Part shown: positions 42,580 through 51,772 of the stretch, piece after piece
How positions within the stretch are numbered: position 1 is the first letter of the stretch
How the letters are laid out: the number at the start of each line of letters is the position of its first letter
From: Geodermatophilus ruber
GTDB lineage: Bacteria; Actinomycetota; Actinomycetes; Mycobacteriales; Geodermatophilaceae
Reading direction: 5' to 3'
NCBI RefSeq assembly: GCF_900114385.1
Contig: NZ_FOSW01000002.1
Span: forward strand, 310,001-374,000
DNA: 64,000 bases
Position numbers and translations under genes: made by a program
Notes under the pieces: model-generated
The model's database searches: none
Told to the model about the DNA's origin: nothing
Seen by the model: the letters and a program-made list of their open reading frames with translations, nothing else

Positions 42580-44067
42580 ATGACGCCCGGAGCAATCCGC
42601 AGCACCATCCCCGCCCGGATCGACCGGTTGCCGTGGTCCCCGTTCCACACCCGGATGGTCCTGGCGCTGGGAACGGCCTGGGTTCTCGACGGTCTCGAGA
42701 TCACCATCGCCAGCGCCGTCACCGACAAGCTCACCCAGCCGGACACCCTCGCGCTGTCCTCGTTCGAGGCCGGGCTGATCGCCACGGTCTACCTGATCGG
42801 CGAGGTGGTGGGAGCCCTCTGGTTCGGCCACCTGTCGGACAAGCTGGGCCGGCGCAACCTGTTCATGATCACGCTCGCCATCTACCTCGGCGGCAGCGCG
42901 CTGACCGCGCTGACCCTGGGCAACGGCTGGGGCTGGATCGGGTACCTCTACCTCACCCGGTTCATCGCCGGAATGGGCATCGGCGGTGAGTACGCGGCCA
43001 TCAACTCCGCCATCGACGAGCTCATCCCGGCTCGCTATCGCGGTCGCACCGACATCGCGGTCAACGGCACCTACTGGGCCGGTGCCATCCTCGGCACGCT
43101 GGGCACCTTCATCTTCCTCAACGTGTTCCAGCCCAGCGTCGGCTGGCGGATCGCCTTCCTCATCGGCCCGGTGCTGGGCGTGGTGGTCCTGATCGTCCGG
43201 CGGCACCTGCCGGAGAGCCCGCGGTGGCTGATCATGCACGGCCGTGCGGAGGAGGCCGAGCGGGAGATCAGGCGCATCGAGGAGGAGGTGCGACGCAGCG
43301 GCAAGCCGCTGCCGCCGGTCGACGAGAGCAAGGCGATCGAGATCGTGCCGACGCCGGACATCGGCTATGCCGCACTCACGCGGGTGCTGTTCCGGGAGTA
43401 TCCGCAGCGGGCGATCCTCGGCGCGACGCTGATGATCACCCAGTCGTTCCTGTACAACGCGATCTTCTTCACCTACACGCTGGTGCTGGGCAAGTTCTAC
43501 GGCGTCAACCCCAACGATGCCCCGCTGTACCTGATCGCGTTCGCCGTCGGGAACTTCACCGGTCCGTTGGTGCTCGGGCCGCTGTTCGACAAGATCGGCC
43601 GCAAGCCGATGATCTCCGGCACGTACATCCTGTCCGGGGCCTTGCTCATCGTCACGGCGTTCCTCTTCGACGCCGGGCTGCTCAACGCCACGACCCAGAC
43701 CATCGCCTGGTGCGTGATCTTCTTCTTCGCCTCGGCAGGGGCGAGCTCGGCGTACCTGACCGTGAGCGAGATCTTCCCGCTGGAGGTCCGGGCCAAGGCG
43801 ATCGCGGTGTTCTTCGCCATCGCGCAGTGCTGCGGCGCAGCGGGTCCGGCCATCTACGGGGCGCTCATCGGTGACGGGTCCGAGGCGGGCCGGCTGTTCA
43901 TCGGCTACCTGTTCGGCGGCGGCGTCATGATCCTCGGCGGGATCGTGGAAGCTCGACTGGGCATCCCGGCCGAGCAGAAGTCGCTGGAGGAGGTCGCGCT
44001 CCCGCTCTCCGCCGTCCAGCGCCACGTCGGCACGCGGGTGGAGGGATCGGCGCGGCTGCGCCCCTGA
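42580..44067 (+). CDS. MFS transporter (sugar/metabolite porter type)
   Basis: A 495-residue transporter with 12 hydrophobic helices, the MFS loop GHLSDKLGRR after helix 2, the loop 6-7 motif PESPRWLIMHGRAEEAE, and a second FDKIGRKP loop. This looks like the metabolite:H+ symporter branch; substrate unknown. It is inserted between the haem-oxygenase-like gene and a fragment of the same family. ATG 42580 overlaps the TGA of an out-of-frame seven-codon minigene (ATG 42560, MTTAPGP) that has the better ribosome site GGAGA, so its translation may be coupled. Confidence 0.88.
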   Translation: MTPGAIRSTIPARIDRLPWSPFHTRMVLALGTAWVLDGLEITIASAVTDKLTQPDTLALSSFEAGLIATVYLIGEVVGALWFGHLSDKLGRRNLFMITLAIYLGGSALTALTLGNGWGWIGYLYLTRFIAGMGIGGEYAAINSAIDELIPARYRGRTDIAVNGTYWAGAILGTLGTFIFLNVFQPSVGWRIAFLIGPVLGVVVLIVRRHLPESPRWLIMHGRAEEAEREIRRIEEEVRRSGKPLPPVDESKAIEIVPTPDIGYAALTRVLFREYPQRAILGATLMITQSFLYNAIFFTYTLVLGKFYGVNPNDAPLYLIAFAVGNFTGPLVLGPLFDKIGRKPMISGTYILSGALLIVTAFLFDAGLLNATTQTIAWCVIFFFASAGASSAYLTVSEIFPLEVRAKAIAVFFAIAQCCGAAGPAIYGALIGDGSEAGRLFIGYLFGGGVMILGGIVEARLGIPAEQKSLEEVALPLSAVQRHVGTRVEGSARLRP

Positions 44068-44226
44068 TCCGGGACAGCTGCCGGTCGATCGGCTCGCCGG
44101 TCGCCCGCGGCCGGCCCACCAGAGCGCGGAGGCCCTCGGTGTCGCGGCGCTCCAGATGCGCACGGAGGGTCAGCAGGTCGGCATGCCATTGCCAGGCGTG
44201 GTCGACCCCATCGTCCGGCGGGGGAC
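44066..44226 (-). pseudogene. Fragment of a second haem-oxygenase-like gene
   Basis: The minus strand reads AWQWHADLLTLRAHLERR and continues to TGEPIDRQLSRI. The intact gene at 41.3-42.3 kb reads AWEWDPSLIRLRGALERR and DEPIDRQLTAVI in the same order and orientation. Only about 50 residues survive; there is no start codon or diiron helix. Confidence 0.65.
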
Positions 44227-44353
44227 GGGACGGCTGGTCGCGGAGGTGTCGGGGGCGTGACCGTCGGATGTCGATCGGGCCGGTCAGGTTCCGCTCTGCG
44301 GCAGGATGGGCACGTCTGCGGGGGACGTGACCCCGACCCGGAAGGCGGAACCC

Positions 44354-44908
44354 GTGCGCCTGCTCCTCGCCGGTGCGGGCAGCCTGCTGGTGGTGGCCTG
44401 CGGAACGCTGCTCGACGGCCCCGCTCCGGCGACCCCGCCGTCCGTCGCCACCGCCCCGGTCGCCGGCGCCACCCCCGGGACGACCCCGTGCCCCAACCCG
44501 GAGGGTTTCACCGTTCCCGTCCCGGCCGGGTGGTCGGGCAACTCCGCCGGGGTGCTGCCGGCGTGCAGCTGGTTCGGCCCCGGGGAGGTCGTGGTGCCCG
44601 AGGCCTCCGACGCCCGGACCACCCCGATCACCTTCCAGGTGCAGCCGGTGCCCCTTCCCGAGGCCACGGCGACGACCGACGAGGTGCGCCGGACGGAGGC
44701 GCTCGAGGTCGACGGGCACCACGCCGTCCGGACCGAGCTGGTCACCCGCGCCGGGCTCTACCCGGTGGGCACCCCGATCACCACCTACGCCGTCGACCTC
44801 GACGGGCGCACCCTGGTCGCTGACGCGGTCGGGCTGGCGGCCTTCGACCACGGGCGCGACGTCGCCGTCCTGGACGCGATGATGGCCGGCCTCGACCTGC
44901 ACCCGTGA
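44354..44908 (+). CDS. Lipoprotein of unknown function
   Basis: A 184-residue protein with a short signal peptide and lipobox (SLLVVACG, Cys16), followed by a Thr/Pro/Ala-rich linker and a folded domain starting around residue 50 with two cysteines (PCPNPEG and PACSWFG) that probably form a disulfide. It should be anchored outside the membrane. GTG 44354 with GGAAGGCGG directly upstream sets the start, with the lipobox at the right distance. I recognise no family. Confidence 0.75.
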   Translation: MRLLLAGAGSLLVVACGTLLDGPAPATPPSVATAPVAGATPGTTPCPNPEGFTVPVPAGWSGNSAGVLPACSWFGPGEVVVPEASDARTTPITFQVQPVPLPEATATTDEVRRTEALEVDGHHAVRTELVTRAGLYPVGTPITTYAVDLDGRTLVADAVGLAAFDHGRDVAVLDAMMAGLDLHP

Positions 44909-45108
44909 GCGCGCGGGACACGACCGGTCCGCCCACCCGCTGCGTCGCTCGTCGCCACGTCGGCAGGCGGGACCATCCGGCTTGTGCGAGGCGACAGGTG
45001 CCGCCCCGATGTGTTGGTCACGGCCACGTCGATCCAGGGGGTGATCCTCGCTAGCTTCCCGGCAACCTGTCGCACCGTGCGGGCGGGTCCAGGAGGCGGG
45101 AGCCGTAC

Positions 45109-45630
45109 ATGACGATCACCGTGGCCAAGTTCCGGGACGTCGCCGAGGGGACGCAGCCGGGGCAGTTCGAGGTGGGCGCGCACGAGACGGTCGACAGCCT
45201 GGATGCCCTCGACCCCGTCTACCGGCAGTTGCTCGACGAACCGGTCACCGCGGTCGTCGCCGTGATGGGCTCCACGGGGCGCCCCAACCTCACCCCCGTG
45301 TGGTTCGACTACGAGGGCAACACGGTGCTGCTCAACCTGGCCACCCACCGCAGGAAGGTGGACTGGCTGCGGGCCGACCCGCGCGCCACGTTCCTGCTGA
45401 TGAACCCGGCGAACCCCTACCACTGGATCAGCCTCAAGGTCACGGCCACGCGGGAGGTCTCCGAGGACGATCCGCAGGAGGGGCCGCGGGTGACCGAGCA
45501 GCTGGACCGGATCTGGAAGAAGTACACGGGCGACGGCGGCCACTACGGGCTGCGGGACCCCGGCCGGGACGAGCGGCGGGTCCTGTTCGAGATGCGGGTC
45601 GACTCGATCGCCACCTTCGGCCGGCCGTGA
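45109..45630 (+). CDS. PPOX-class F420-dependent enzyme (TIGR03618-like)
   Basis: A 173-residue split-barrel protein: VTAVVAVMGSTGRPNLTPVWFDYEG, LNLATHRRKVDWLRADPRATFLLM and a W-x-x-KYTG element near the C-terminus. These fit the actinobacterial F420-dependent PPOX group. It is a different branch from the protein at 11.5 kb and longer. GGAGGCGGGAG precedes the ATG at 45109. Substrate unknown. Confidence 0.85.
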   Translation: MTITVAKFRDVAEGTQPGQFEVGAHETVDSLDALDPVYRQLLDEPVTAVVAVMGSTGRPNLTPVWFDYEGNTVLLNLATHRRKVDWLRADPRATFLLMNPANPYHWISLKVTATREVSEDDPQEGPRVTEQLDRIWKKYTGDGGHYGLRDPGRDERRVLFEMRVDSIATFGRP

Positions 45631-45675
45631 CCGTGCACACGAGCGAGGAGGCTTCACGGCGTCTCCCCACGGGGC

Positions 45676-45681
45676 GAGACT
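45676..45681 (+). promoter_or_regulatory. -10-like GAGACT, possible leaderless start of the MetE-like gene
   Basis: GAGACT lies 7 bases before the ATG at 45689. The match to TANNNT is imperfect at the first position. Confidence 0.35.
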
Positions 45682-45688
45682 GGCGGGC

Positions 45689-46819
45689 ATGACCGATCCC
45701 TCCGGCCCGCCGTTCCGCGCCGACCACGTCGGCAGCCTGCTCCGCCCCCAGAACCTGCACGCCGCCCGGGCCCGCTTCGCCGCCGGTGAGATCGACGCCG
45801 ACGAGCTGCGCCGGGTCGAGGACGAGGCGATCGCCGACGCGGTCCGGCTGCAGCACGACATCGGCCTGCGTACCGCCACGGACGGCGAGTTCCGCCGGGC
45901 CACCTGGCACATGGACTTCATCTACGCGATCAGCGGGATCACCAAGGTCGAGGGCGAGGGCCGGCCGGTCCACTTCAAGAACGCCGACGGCAGCATCGAC
46001 TGGGCCCCGGCGGGACTGCACGTCGACGGCCCGCTGTCCATCGACGAGCCGATCTTCGGCGACCACTTCGCCTACCTGCAGTCGGTGGTCTCCGAGGGGC
46101 AGACGCCGAAGCTCACCATCCCCTCGCCGTCGATGGTCCACTACCGCGGGGGAGCGGCGGCCATCGACCCGGCGGTGTACCCGTCCGAGGACGCCTTCTG
46201 GGCGGCCCTGTCGGCGGCCTATGCGCAGCAGGTGCGGGGCATCGCCGCGCGGGGCTGCACCTACCTGCAGCTGGACGACACCAGCCTGGCCTACCTCAAC
46301 GACCCCGCGCAGCGGGCCGAGCTGGCCGAGCAGGGGCGGGACGCCGAGCACCAGCACGAGCGCTACATCCGGCAGATCAACGCCGCGCTGGCCGGCCGGC
46401 CGGCGGACCTGACGGTGACCACGCACCTGTGCCGGGGCAACTTCCGCTCCTCGTGGGTGGCCGAGGGCGGCTACGACTTCGTCGCCGAGGCGCTCTTCGG
46501 CCAGCTGGACGTGGACGGGTTCTTCCTGGAGTACGACGACGCCCGCTCCGGCGGGTTCGAGCCGCTGCGCTTCGTCCCGCCGGGCAAGCGGGTGGTGCTG
46601 GGCCTGGTGACCACCAAGCGGCCGCAGCTGGAGGACAAGGACCAGCTCAAGCGGCGGATCGACGAGGCGGCGAAGTACGTGCCGCTGGAGCAGCTCGCGC
46701 TCTCCCCGCAGTGCGGCTTCTCCTCGACGGTGGAGGGCAACGCGCTCACCCGCGACGAGCAGATCGCCAAGTTGGCGCTGGTCGTGGAGACCGCCCAGGA
46801 GGTCTGGGGCTACGCCTGA
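45689..46819 (+). CDS. MetE-like cobalamin-independent methionine synthase family protein
   Basis: A 376-residue protein corresponding to the C-terminal catalytic (zinc) domain of MetE only. The zinc site is visible: THLCRGN (His, Cys) and SPQCGFSSTVEGN (the distal Cys). The opening FRADHVGSLLRP and TDGEFRRATWHMDF follow the short YxjG/YxjH-type methyltransferases rather than full-length MetE. It probably transfers methyl to homocysteine or a related thiol from a non-folate or folate donor. A strong hairpin follows. Confidence 0.88.
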   Translation: MTDPSGPPFRADHVGSLLRPQNLHAARARFAAGEIDADELRRVEDEAIADAVRLQHDIGLRTATDGEFRRATWHMDFIYAISGITKVEGEGRPVHFKNADGSIDWAPAGLHVDGPLSIDEPIFGDHFAYLQSVVSEGQTPKLTIPSPSMVHYRGGAAAIDPAVYPSEDAFWAALSAAYAQQVRGIAARGCTYLQLDDTSLAYLNDPAQRAELAEQGRDAEHQHERYIRQINAALAGRPADLTVTTHLCRGNFRSSWVAEGGYDFVAEALFGQLDVDGFFLEYDDARSGGFEPLRFVPPGKRVVLGLVTTKRPQLEDKDQLKRRIDEAAKYVPLEQLALSPQCGFSSTVEGNALTRDEQIAKLALVVETAQEVWGYA

Positions 46820-46824
46820 CCGGA

Positions 46825-46868
46825 CCGCCGGGAGGGGGCGCCGCGAGCCGGCGTCCCCTCCCCGGCGG
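46825..46868. terminator. Hairpin after the MetE-like gene
   Basis: The arms starting CCGCCGGGAGGGG (46825 on) and ending CCCCTCCCCGGCGG (to 46868) pair over about 17 positions with one bulge, around a GCGAGCC loop. No U tract follows. Confidence 0.6.
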
Positions 46869-46966
46869 GGATGGTCGCGCGACGAGTGGTGCGTCCGCGC
46901 GGCAGCCCGCATGCTCATTCGCGGGCAGCGCCGTCGGCGCGCTGCGCGGCATGCGGGAGGGAACTC

Positions 46967-49192
46967 ATGTCCGCGACCGTCAGCAAGGAAGACACCGGCG
47001 GGCGGCGGCCGCCCGGCGGTGGCCGTCGCCGGCCGTCCCTGCGCTCGGTGCTGATCTGGGGCGCGGTGTCGGTGGTCGGCGCGATCGCCTGGACGGTGCT
47101 CGCCCTGGCCCGCGGGGAGACCGTCTCGGCGCTGTGGATCCTCTTCGCTGCGCTGTGCTCCTACGCGATCGCCTACCGCTTCTACGCCCGGTTCATCGCC
47201 CACCGCGTGCTCGAGGTCGACGACACCCGGGCCACCCCGGCCGAGCGGATGCACAACGGCGTCGACTTCGACGTGACCGACCGGCGGGTTCTCTTCGGGC
47301 ACCACTTCGCCGCCATCGCCGGGGCCGGGCCGCTGGTCGGGCCCGTGCTCGCGGCGCAGATGGGCTACCTGCCGGGCACCATCTGGATCATCATCGGCGT
47401 CATCTTCGCCGGTGCGGTGCAGGACATGACGGTCCTGTTCTTCTCCATGCGGCGCAACGGCAAGAGCCTCGGCCAGATGGTCCGCGAGGAGATCGGGATC
47501 GTCGGCGGCATCGCCGCGCTGATCGCCGTCTTCGCCATCATGATCATCATCCTGGCGGTGCTCGCACTGATCGTGGTGAACGCGCTGGCCGAGTCCCCGT
47601 GGGGCGTGTTCTCCATCGCGCTGACCATCCCGATCGCGCTGTTCATGGGCATCTACCTGCGCATCCTCCGGCCGGGGCGGGTGCTTGAGGCCACCGCGAT
47701 CGGCGTCGCGCTGCTGCTGGGAGCGGTCATCGGCGGTGGGTACATCGACGACACCGCGCTCGGCGAGGCGCTGACCCTCTCCAAGGAGTGGCTGGTCCTC
47801 GCGCTGGTGATCTACGGGTTCGTCGCCTCGGTGCTGCCGGTCTGGCTGCTGCTCACCCCGCGCGACTACCTGTCGACGTTCATGAAGGTGGGCGTCATCG
47901 GCCTGCTCGCCGTCGGCCTGCTGCTCGCCCGGCCGGTGCTGCAGGCGCCCGCGGTCACCGAGTTCGCCCGGGAGGGCACCGGCCCGGTGTTCGCCGGCTC
48001 GCTGTTCCCGTTCGTCTTCATCACCATCGCCTGCGGAGCGCTCTCGGGCTTCCACGCCCTCATCGCCTCCGGGACGACGCCGAAGATGCTGGCCAAGGAG
48101 AGCCAGGTCCGGCTCATCGGCTACGGCGGCATGCTCATGGAGTCCTTCGTCGCCATCAGCGCGCTGATCGCGGCGTGCGTCATCGACCAGGGGCTCTACT
48201 ACGCGATGAACGCCCCCGCCGGCGTCACCGGCGGGACCCCGGAGACGGCCGCCGCGTACGTGACCGGGCTCGGGTTCCCCACCACGCCGGCGGACCTGGC
48301 CGCGGCGTCGGCGGCGGTCCAGGAACCGAGCCTGATCTCGCGCACCGGCGGTGCGCCCACCCTGGCGGTGGGCATCGCGAACATCCTGTCCCAGGCCTTC
48401 GGCACCGGGATGGCGGCCTTCTGGTACCACTTCGCGATCATGTTCGAGGCGTTGTTCATCCTCACCGCCGTCGACGCCGGCACCCGCGTGGGCCGGTTCA
48501 TGCTGCAGGACACGATCGGCAACGTGTGGAAGCGCTTCGGTGACCTGTCCTGGCGGCCGGGCAACATCATCGCCAGCGCCATCGTGGTGGGGCTGTGGGG
48601 CTCGGTGCTCTACATCGGGGTGACCGACCCCCTGGGCGGCGTCAACCAGCTCTTCCCGCTGTTCGGCATCTCCAACCAGCTGCTCGCCGCGATCGCGCTG
48701 ACCCTCGGCACGGTGCTGCTGATCAAGCACGGGAAGATCAAGTACGCCTGGGTGACCGGCGTCCCGCTGGTGTGGGACCTCGTCGTGACGATGACGGCGA
48801 GCTACCAGAAGGTGTTCTCCTCCGATCCGGCGGTCGGCTACTTCGCCCAGCGGCAGCGCTACGCCGACGCCCTGGCCGCCGGGGAGCTCCTCCCACCCGC
48901 GCAGAACGCCGGCCAGATGCAGCAGATCGTCAACAACTCGACGCTCAACGGGGTGCTGCAGGCGGTGTTCGCGGTGCTCGTCCTCGTCGTCGTCGCGAAC
49001 GCGGTGGTCGTGATCGGCCGGGCGATCCAGGCGCACCGGGCCGGCCTGCCGGTGCCCACGACCGAGGAGCCGTACGTGCCCTCGACGCTCGTCGAGCCCT
49101 CCGGGATCTTCCCGACCGCAGAGGAGAAACGCGCCATGGCCGAGAACCGGCGGCTGGTGGGCGCGGGAACGGGCCCGGAGGCGCGGCCGTGA
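46967..49192 (+). CDS. cstA: Carbon starvation protein A family (peptide/pyruvate transporter)
   Basis: A 741-residue polytopic membrane protein with about 16-18 hydrophobic helices and the CstA hallmarks FGHHFAAIAGAGPLVGPVLAAQMGYLPG, PLGGVNQLFPLFGISNQLLA and, in the middle, GFHALIASGTTPKM. CstA members import peptides or pyruvate during starvation. The N-terminus is a basic Pro/Gly/Arg stretch of about 27 residues. ATG at 46967 with GGGAGGGAAC upstream decides the start. The TGA overlaps the YbdD-like GTG, as in many CstA-YbdD pairs. Confidence 0.94.
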   Translation: MSATVSKEDTGGRRPPGGGRRRPSLRSVLIWGAVSVVGAIAWTVLALARGETVSALWILFAALCSYAIAYRFYARFIAHRVLEVDDTRATPAERMHNGVDFDVTDRRVLFGHHFAAIAGAGPLVGPVLAAQMGYLPGTIWIIIGVIFAGAVQDMTVLFFSMRRNGKSLGQMVREEIGIVGGIAALIAVFAIMIIILAVLALIVVNALAESPWGVFSIALTIPIALFMGIYLRILRPGRVLEATAIGVALLLGAVIGGGYIDDTALGEALTLSKEWLVLALVIYGFVASVLPVWLLLTPRDYLSTFMKVGVIGLLAVGLLLARPVLQAPAVTEFAREGTGPVFAGSLFPFVFITIACGALSGFHALIASGTTPKMLAKESQVRLIGYGGMLMESFVAISALIAACVIDQGLYYAMNAPAGVTGGTPETAAAYVTGLGFPTTPADLAAASAAVQEPSLISRTGGAPTLAVGIANILSQAFGTGMAAFWYHFAIMFEALFILTAVDAGTRVGRFMLQDTIGNVWKRFGDLSWRPGNIIASAIVVGLWGSVLYIGVTDPLGGVNQLFPLFGISNQLLAAIALTLGTVLLIKHGKIKYAWVTGVPLVWDLVVTMTASYQKVFSSDPAVGYFAQRQRYADALAAGELLPPAQNAGQMQQIVNNSTLNGVLQAVFAVLVLVVVANAVVVIGRAIQAHRAGLPVPTTEEPYVPSTLVEPSGIFPTAEEKRAMAENRRLVGAGTGPEARP

Positions 49193-49392
49193 CGACGGCC
49201 GGCGTCCGCGGCGCGGTGGGCCGCGCCTGGCGCGGCGTGCGCTGGTATCTGCGGGAGTGGAGCGGCGAGGCGCGCTGGGACGACTACCTGCAGGAGTGCG
49301 CCGAGCACGGGCACGAGCCGATGAGCCGACGGGAGTTCGAGCGCCGCCGCGCCGACGCGCTGGAGCGCAACCCCGCCGGCCGCTGCTGCTGA
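49189..49392 (+). CDS. YbdD/YjiX family small protein (CstA partner)
   Basis: A 67-residue protein beginning at the GTG that overlaps the cstA stop. Its pattern, WYLREWSGEARWDDYLQEC, the short His-x-x-His stretch HGHEPMSRREFERRR, and the terminal RCC, is that of the YbdD/YjiX family, which is encoded next to cstA in many bacteria and in E. coli helps peptide or pyruvate transport. Both cysteines at the end are typical. Translational coupling is expected. Confidence 0.88.
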   Translation: MTTAGVRGAVGRAWRGVRWYLREWSGEARWDDYLQECAEHGHEPMSRREFERRRADALERNPAGRCC

Positions 49393-49404
49393 GCACCGGC
49401 ACGA

Positions 49405-49438
49405 CGCGGCCCCGCTCCCCGGTCGGACCGGGGCCGCG
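49405..49438. terminator. Hairpin terminator between cstA-ybdD and the sensor kinase gene
   Basis: CGCGGCCCCG (49405-49414) pairs with CGGGGCCGCG (49429-49438); a smaller inner hairpin CCCCGGT-CGG-ACCGGGG competes. It lies between convergent genes. Confidence 0.7.
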
Positions 49439-49529
49439 CCCTCGCGAGGAGAACCCGACGCTCCGGAACCGGAACGTCGGCTGACGGGAGCGCGACGGCG
49501 TGCCGAGCGCGGTCGCCGTCCGGGCGGCG

Positions 49530-50939
49530 CTACGCGACGACCGACCCGGGCGAGGCGACCGGCAGGTGCAGGGTGACGGCCAGCCCCCGCCCGGACGGCG
49601 CCTCGGCGAGGTCGACCCGCCCCCCGTGCGCGGCGGCCACGGAGGCGACGATCGCCAGGCCCAGCCCGGCACCGCCGCCGGCGCCCCGCGCGCGGTCGAT
49701 CTGGGTGAAGCGCTGGGTCAGCCGCGCGCGCTCCTCGGGCGCGACGCCCGGGCCGTCGTCGGTGACGGTGATGGCGGTGCTCGCGGCCCCCTGCTCGACG
49801 GCGAGGGCGACGTGCCCGCCCTCGGGGGCGTGGCGGACGGCGTTGTCCAGCAGGTTGGCCACGGCCCGCGCCAGGGCCCGTCCATCGGCGCGGACGACGG
49901 CGTCGCCGGTTCGGGTCAGCGTGATCCCGCGCCGTTCGGCCAGGACGCGGAACCCCGGCAGCAGCCCGTCGGTGACCTCGGCGACGTCGATCAGCGCCCG
50001 CGGGGCGACGTGCCCGGCGTCGGCGCGGGCGAGCAGGAGGAGGTCGTCGACGAGGTGGCCGAGCCGGTCGCTCTCCTCGAGCGCGCTGTCCAGGGCGCCG
50101 CTGAGCCGGCCGGTACCGGCATGGCTGCGGGCGAGCTCCAGCTCGGCGCGGAGGATGGCCAGCGGCGTGCGCAGCTCGTGGCTGGCGTCCGCGGTGAACT
50201 CCCGTTCCCGGCGCCGGGCGTCCTCGATGCGGTCCAGCAGCGCGTTGAGCGTGCTGCCCAGCCGGGCGACCTCGTCGTGGGTGGGAGGCACGGCCAGCCG
50301 GGGGAAGGGGTCGCGCGCGCCCATGGCGGCGGCCTCGCTGGTCATCCGGGCGACCGGTCGCAACCCCCGCCGGGCCACCAGCCAGCCGGCCACCCCCGCG
50401 AGCAGGCCCGTCAGCGGAGCCAGGACGAGGGTCAGCTGCAGCAGACTCGCCTGGGCGTCGTGGACCGGCTCCAGGTCGGCGACCACGAGCAGGACCCGCC
50501 CCGGGGTCCGGTCCAGCGGCACCGCCAGCGCCCGGTGCCCGTCGACATCGCGGAACAGCGGGCCCTCGCGCAGTACCGCGGTGGTCTGCGCGCGGGTGAG
50601 CAGCGGCCCGGCCCGCATCTCCGCGCCGGAGCCGTCGATCAGCCGCCCGTCCGCGGTGAGCAGCTGGCTCTCGAACTGCACGGACGCGACCCCGCCGACC
50701 TGGTCCTCGTCGATGTCGTCCGCGTCGATCGCGGCGGACCCGCGGTCCTCCAGGGTGTCCGCGGCGGCAACCAGGCCGCGGTCGATCTCCGAGCGCAGCA
50801 TCTGGCCGAGCCCCGCGTAGGCCAGGGCGGCGAGCCCGGCGACGGCGAGGAGGAAGACGACCGCGAGCGTGGCGCCGAGCCGGAGGCTGATCGGCAGCCG
50901 CTGCAGCGGGCGGACCGGCGGGACCGCGAAGCGGCTCAC
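49530..50939 (-). CDS. Sensor histidine kinase
   Basis: A 469-residue two-component kinase. Two membrane helices (about 22-45 and 167-188) flank an extracytoplasmic domain, then a HAMP-type linker, the H box ADASHELRTPLA (His254), N box LDNAVRHA, G boxes DDGPGV and GLGLAIV. It should phosphorylate the response regulator whose stop codon it overlaps by 4 bases (GTG 50939). The sensor domain of about 120 residues has no recognisable ligand site. The pair is divergent from the glucan operon, and the shared control region is 343 bases. Confidence 0.92.
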   Translation of the reverse strand: MSRFAVPPVRPLQRLPISLRLGATLAVVFLLAVAGLAALAYAGLGQMLRSEIDRGLVAAADTLEDRGSAAIDADDIDEDQVGGVASVQFESQLLTADGRLIDGSGAEMRAGPLLTRAQTTAVLREGPLFRDVDGHRALAVPLDRTPGRVLLVVADLEPVHDAQASLLQLTLVLAPLTGLLAGVAGWLVARRGLRPVARMTSEAAAMGARDPFPRLAVPPTHDEVARLGSTLNALLDRIEDARRREREFTADASHELRTPLAILRAELELARSHAGTGRLSGALDSALEESDRLGHLVDDLLLLARADAGHVAPRALIDVAEVTDGLLPGFRVLAERRGITLTRTGDAVVRADGRALARAVANLLDNAVRHAPEGGHVALAVEQGAASTAITVTDDGPGVAPEERARLTQRFTQIDRARGAGGGAGLGLAIVASVAAAHGGRVDLAEAPSGRGLAVTLHLPVASPGSVVA

Positions 50940-51607
50940 GGCGGGGGTGCCAGCCGGTAGCCGGCGCCGCGGACGGTGTGGATCAGCTCCACCCCGAACC
51001 GGCGGTCGATCTTGTCCCGCAGGTACCTCACGTACACCTCGACGACGTTGGACCCCACGTCGGGGGCGGCGTTCCAGACCTGATCGAGGATGTCGGCGCG
51101 GGTGACGACGGCCCCCTGGCGCTGCAGCAGCAGCCAGAGCACGGCGAACTCGCGCGGGGAGAGCTCCACCCGGGTCCCGGCCACCGCGACCGTGCGGGCG
51201 GTCGGATCGAGCTCCAGCGGACCGCACCGCAGGGCGGCCGGGGGCGCGCTGCGGCGACGGATCACCGCCCGCACGCGGCTGATGAGCTCGCTGAGGGCGA
51301 AGGGTTTCACCAGGTAGTCGTCCGCACCGGCGTCGAGCCCGCGCACCCGGTCGGGGACGCCGTCGCGGGCGGTGAGCATGAGGACCGGCGTCCACACGGC
51401 CTCCTCGCGGAGCCGACGCAGCACCTCGAACCCGTCCACGCCCGGCAGCATGACGTCCAGGACGACGGCGTCGTAGGCGCCGCCGAGGGCCCGGTCCAGC
51501 GCCGCCGGGCCGTCGTCGGCGCTGTCCACGGCGAAGCCGGCCTCCTGCAGCCCCTGCCGGAGCAGGTCCTGCATCTTCGGCTGGTCCTCCACCACGAGCA
51601 CGTGCAC
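50936..51607 (-). CDS. OmpR/PhoB family response regulator
   Basis: A 223-residue regulator with a receiver domain (phospho-acceptor Asp51 in VVLDVMLPG, acidic pair EDQ near residue 7, Lys in VKPFA) and a winged-helix DNA-binding domain ending VRGAGYRL. OmpR-family members bind direct repeats, often spaced 10-11 bases. GTG 51607 with GGAGG 7 bases upstream is the start; the frame stays open to 51658 without conservation. It is the obvious candidate to control the divergent operon. Confidence 0.9.
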   Translation of the reverse strand: MHVLVVEDQPKMQDLLRQGLQEAGFAVDSADDGPAALDRALGGAYDAVVLDVMLPGVDGFEVLRRLREEAVWTPVLMLTARDGVPDRVRGLDAGADDYLVKPFALSELISRVRAVIRRRSAPPAALRCGPLELDPTARTVAVAGTRVELSPREFAVLWLLLQRQGAVVTRADILDQVWNAAPDVGSNVVEVYVRYLRDKIDRRFGVELIHTVRGAGYRLAPPP

Positions 51608-51701
51608 GACGCCACCTCCGGTCGTGCCAGTGTGGGAGGACCCGGCGGTGGTCCTCAAGACTCCGCGTCATCGGACCCGTCGACTGCGTCCCCGACGCTC
51701 G

Positions 51702-51719
51702 GAGAATTCTGAGAATTCG
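51702..51719. repeat. Tandem 9-base repeat GAGAATTCT/GAGAATTCG
   Basis: Two adjacent 9-mers differ only at the last base; each contains the palindrome GAATTC. It is an AT-rich island in a GC-rich region and could be a binding site for the adjacent OmpR-type regulator. Confidence 0.5.
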
Positions 51720-51754
51720 TTCATCTCGTTGTGGAACCGCGCCCTTCCGCTCAA

Positions 51755-51760
51755 TAGGCT
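51755..51760 (+). promoter_or_regulatory. -10 element TAGGCT upstream of the glucan operon
   Basis: TAGGCT fits TANNNT. The bases near 51732 (TGGAAC region) are a weak -35. If used, the direct repeats at 51773-51805 would lie just downstream of the transcription start. Confidence 0.45.
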
Positions 51761-51772
51761 GCGCTCACACAG

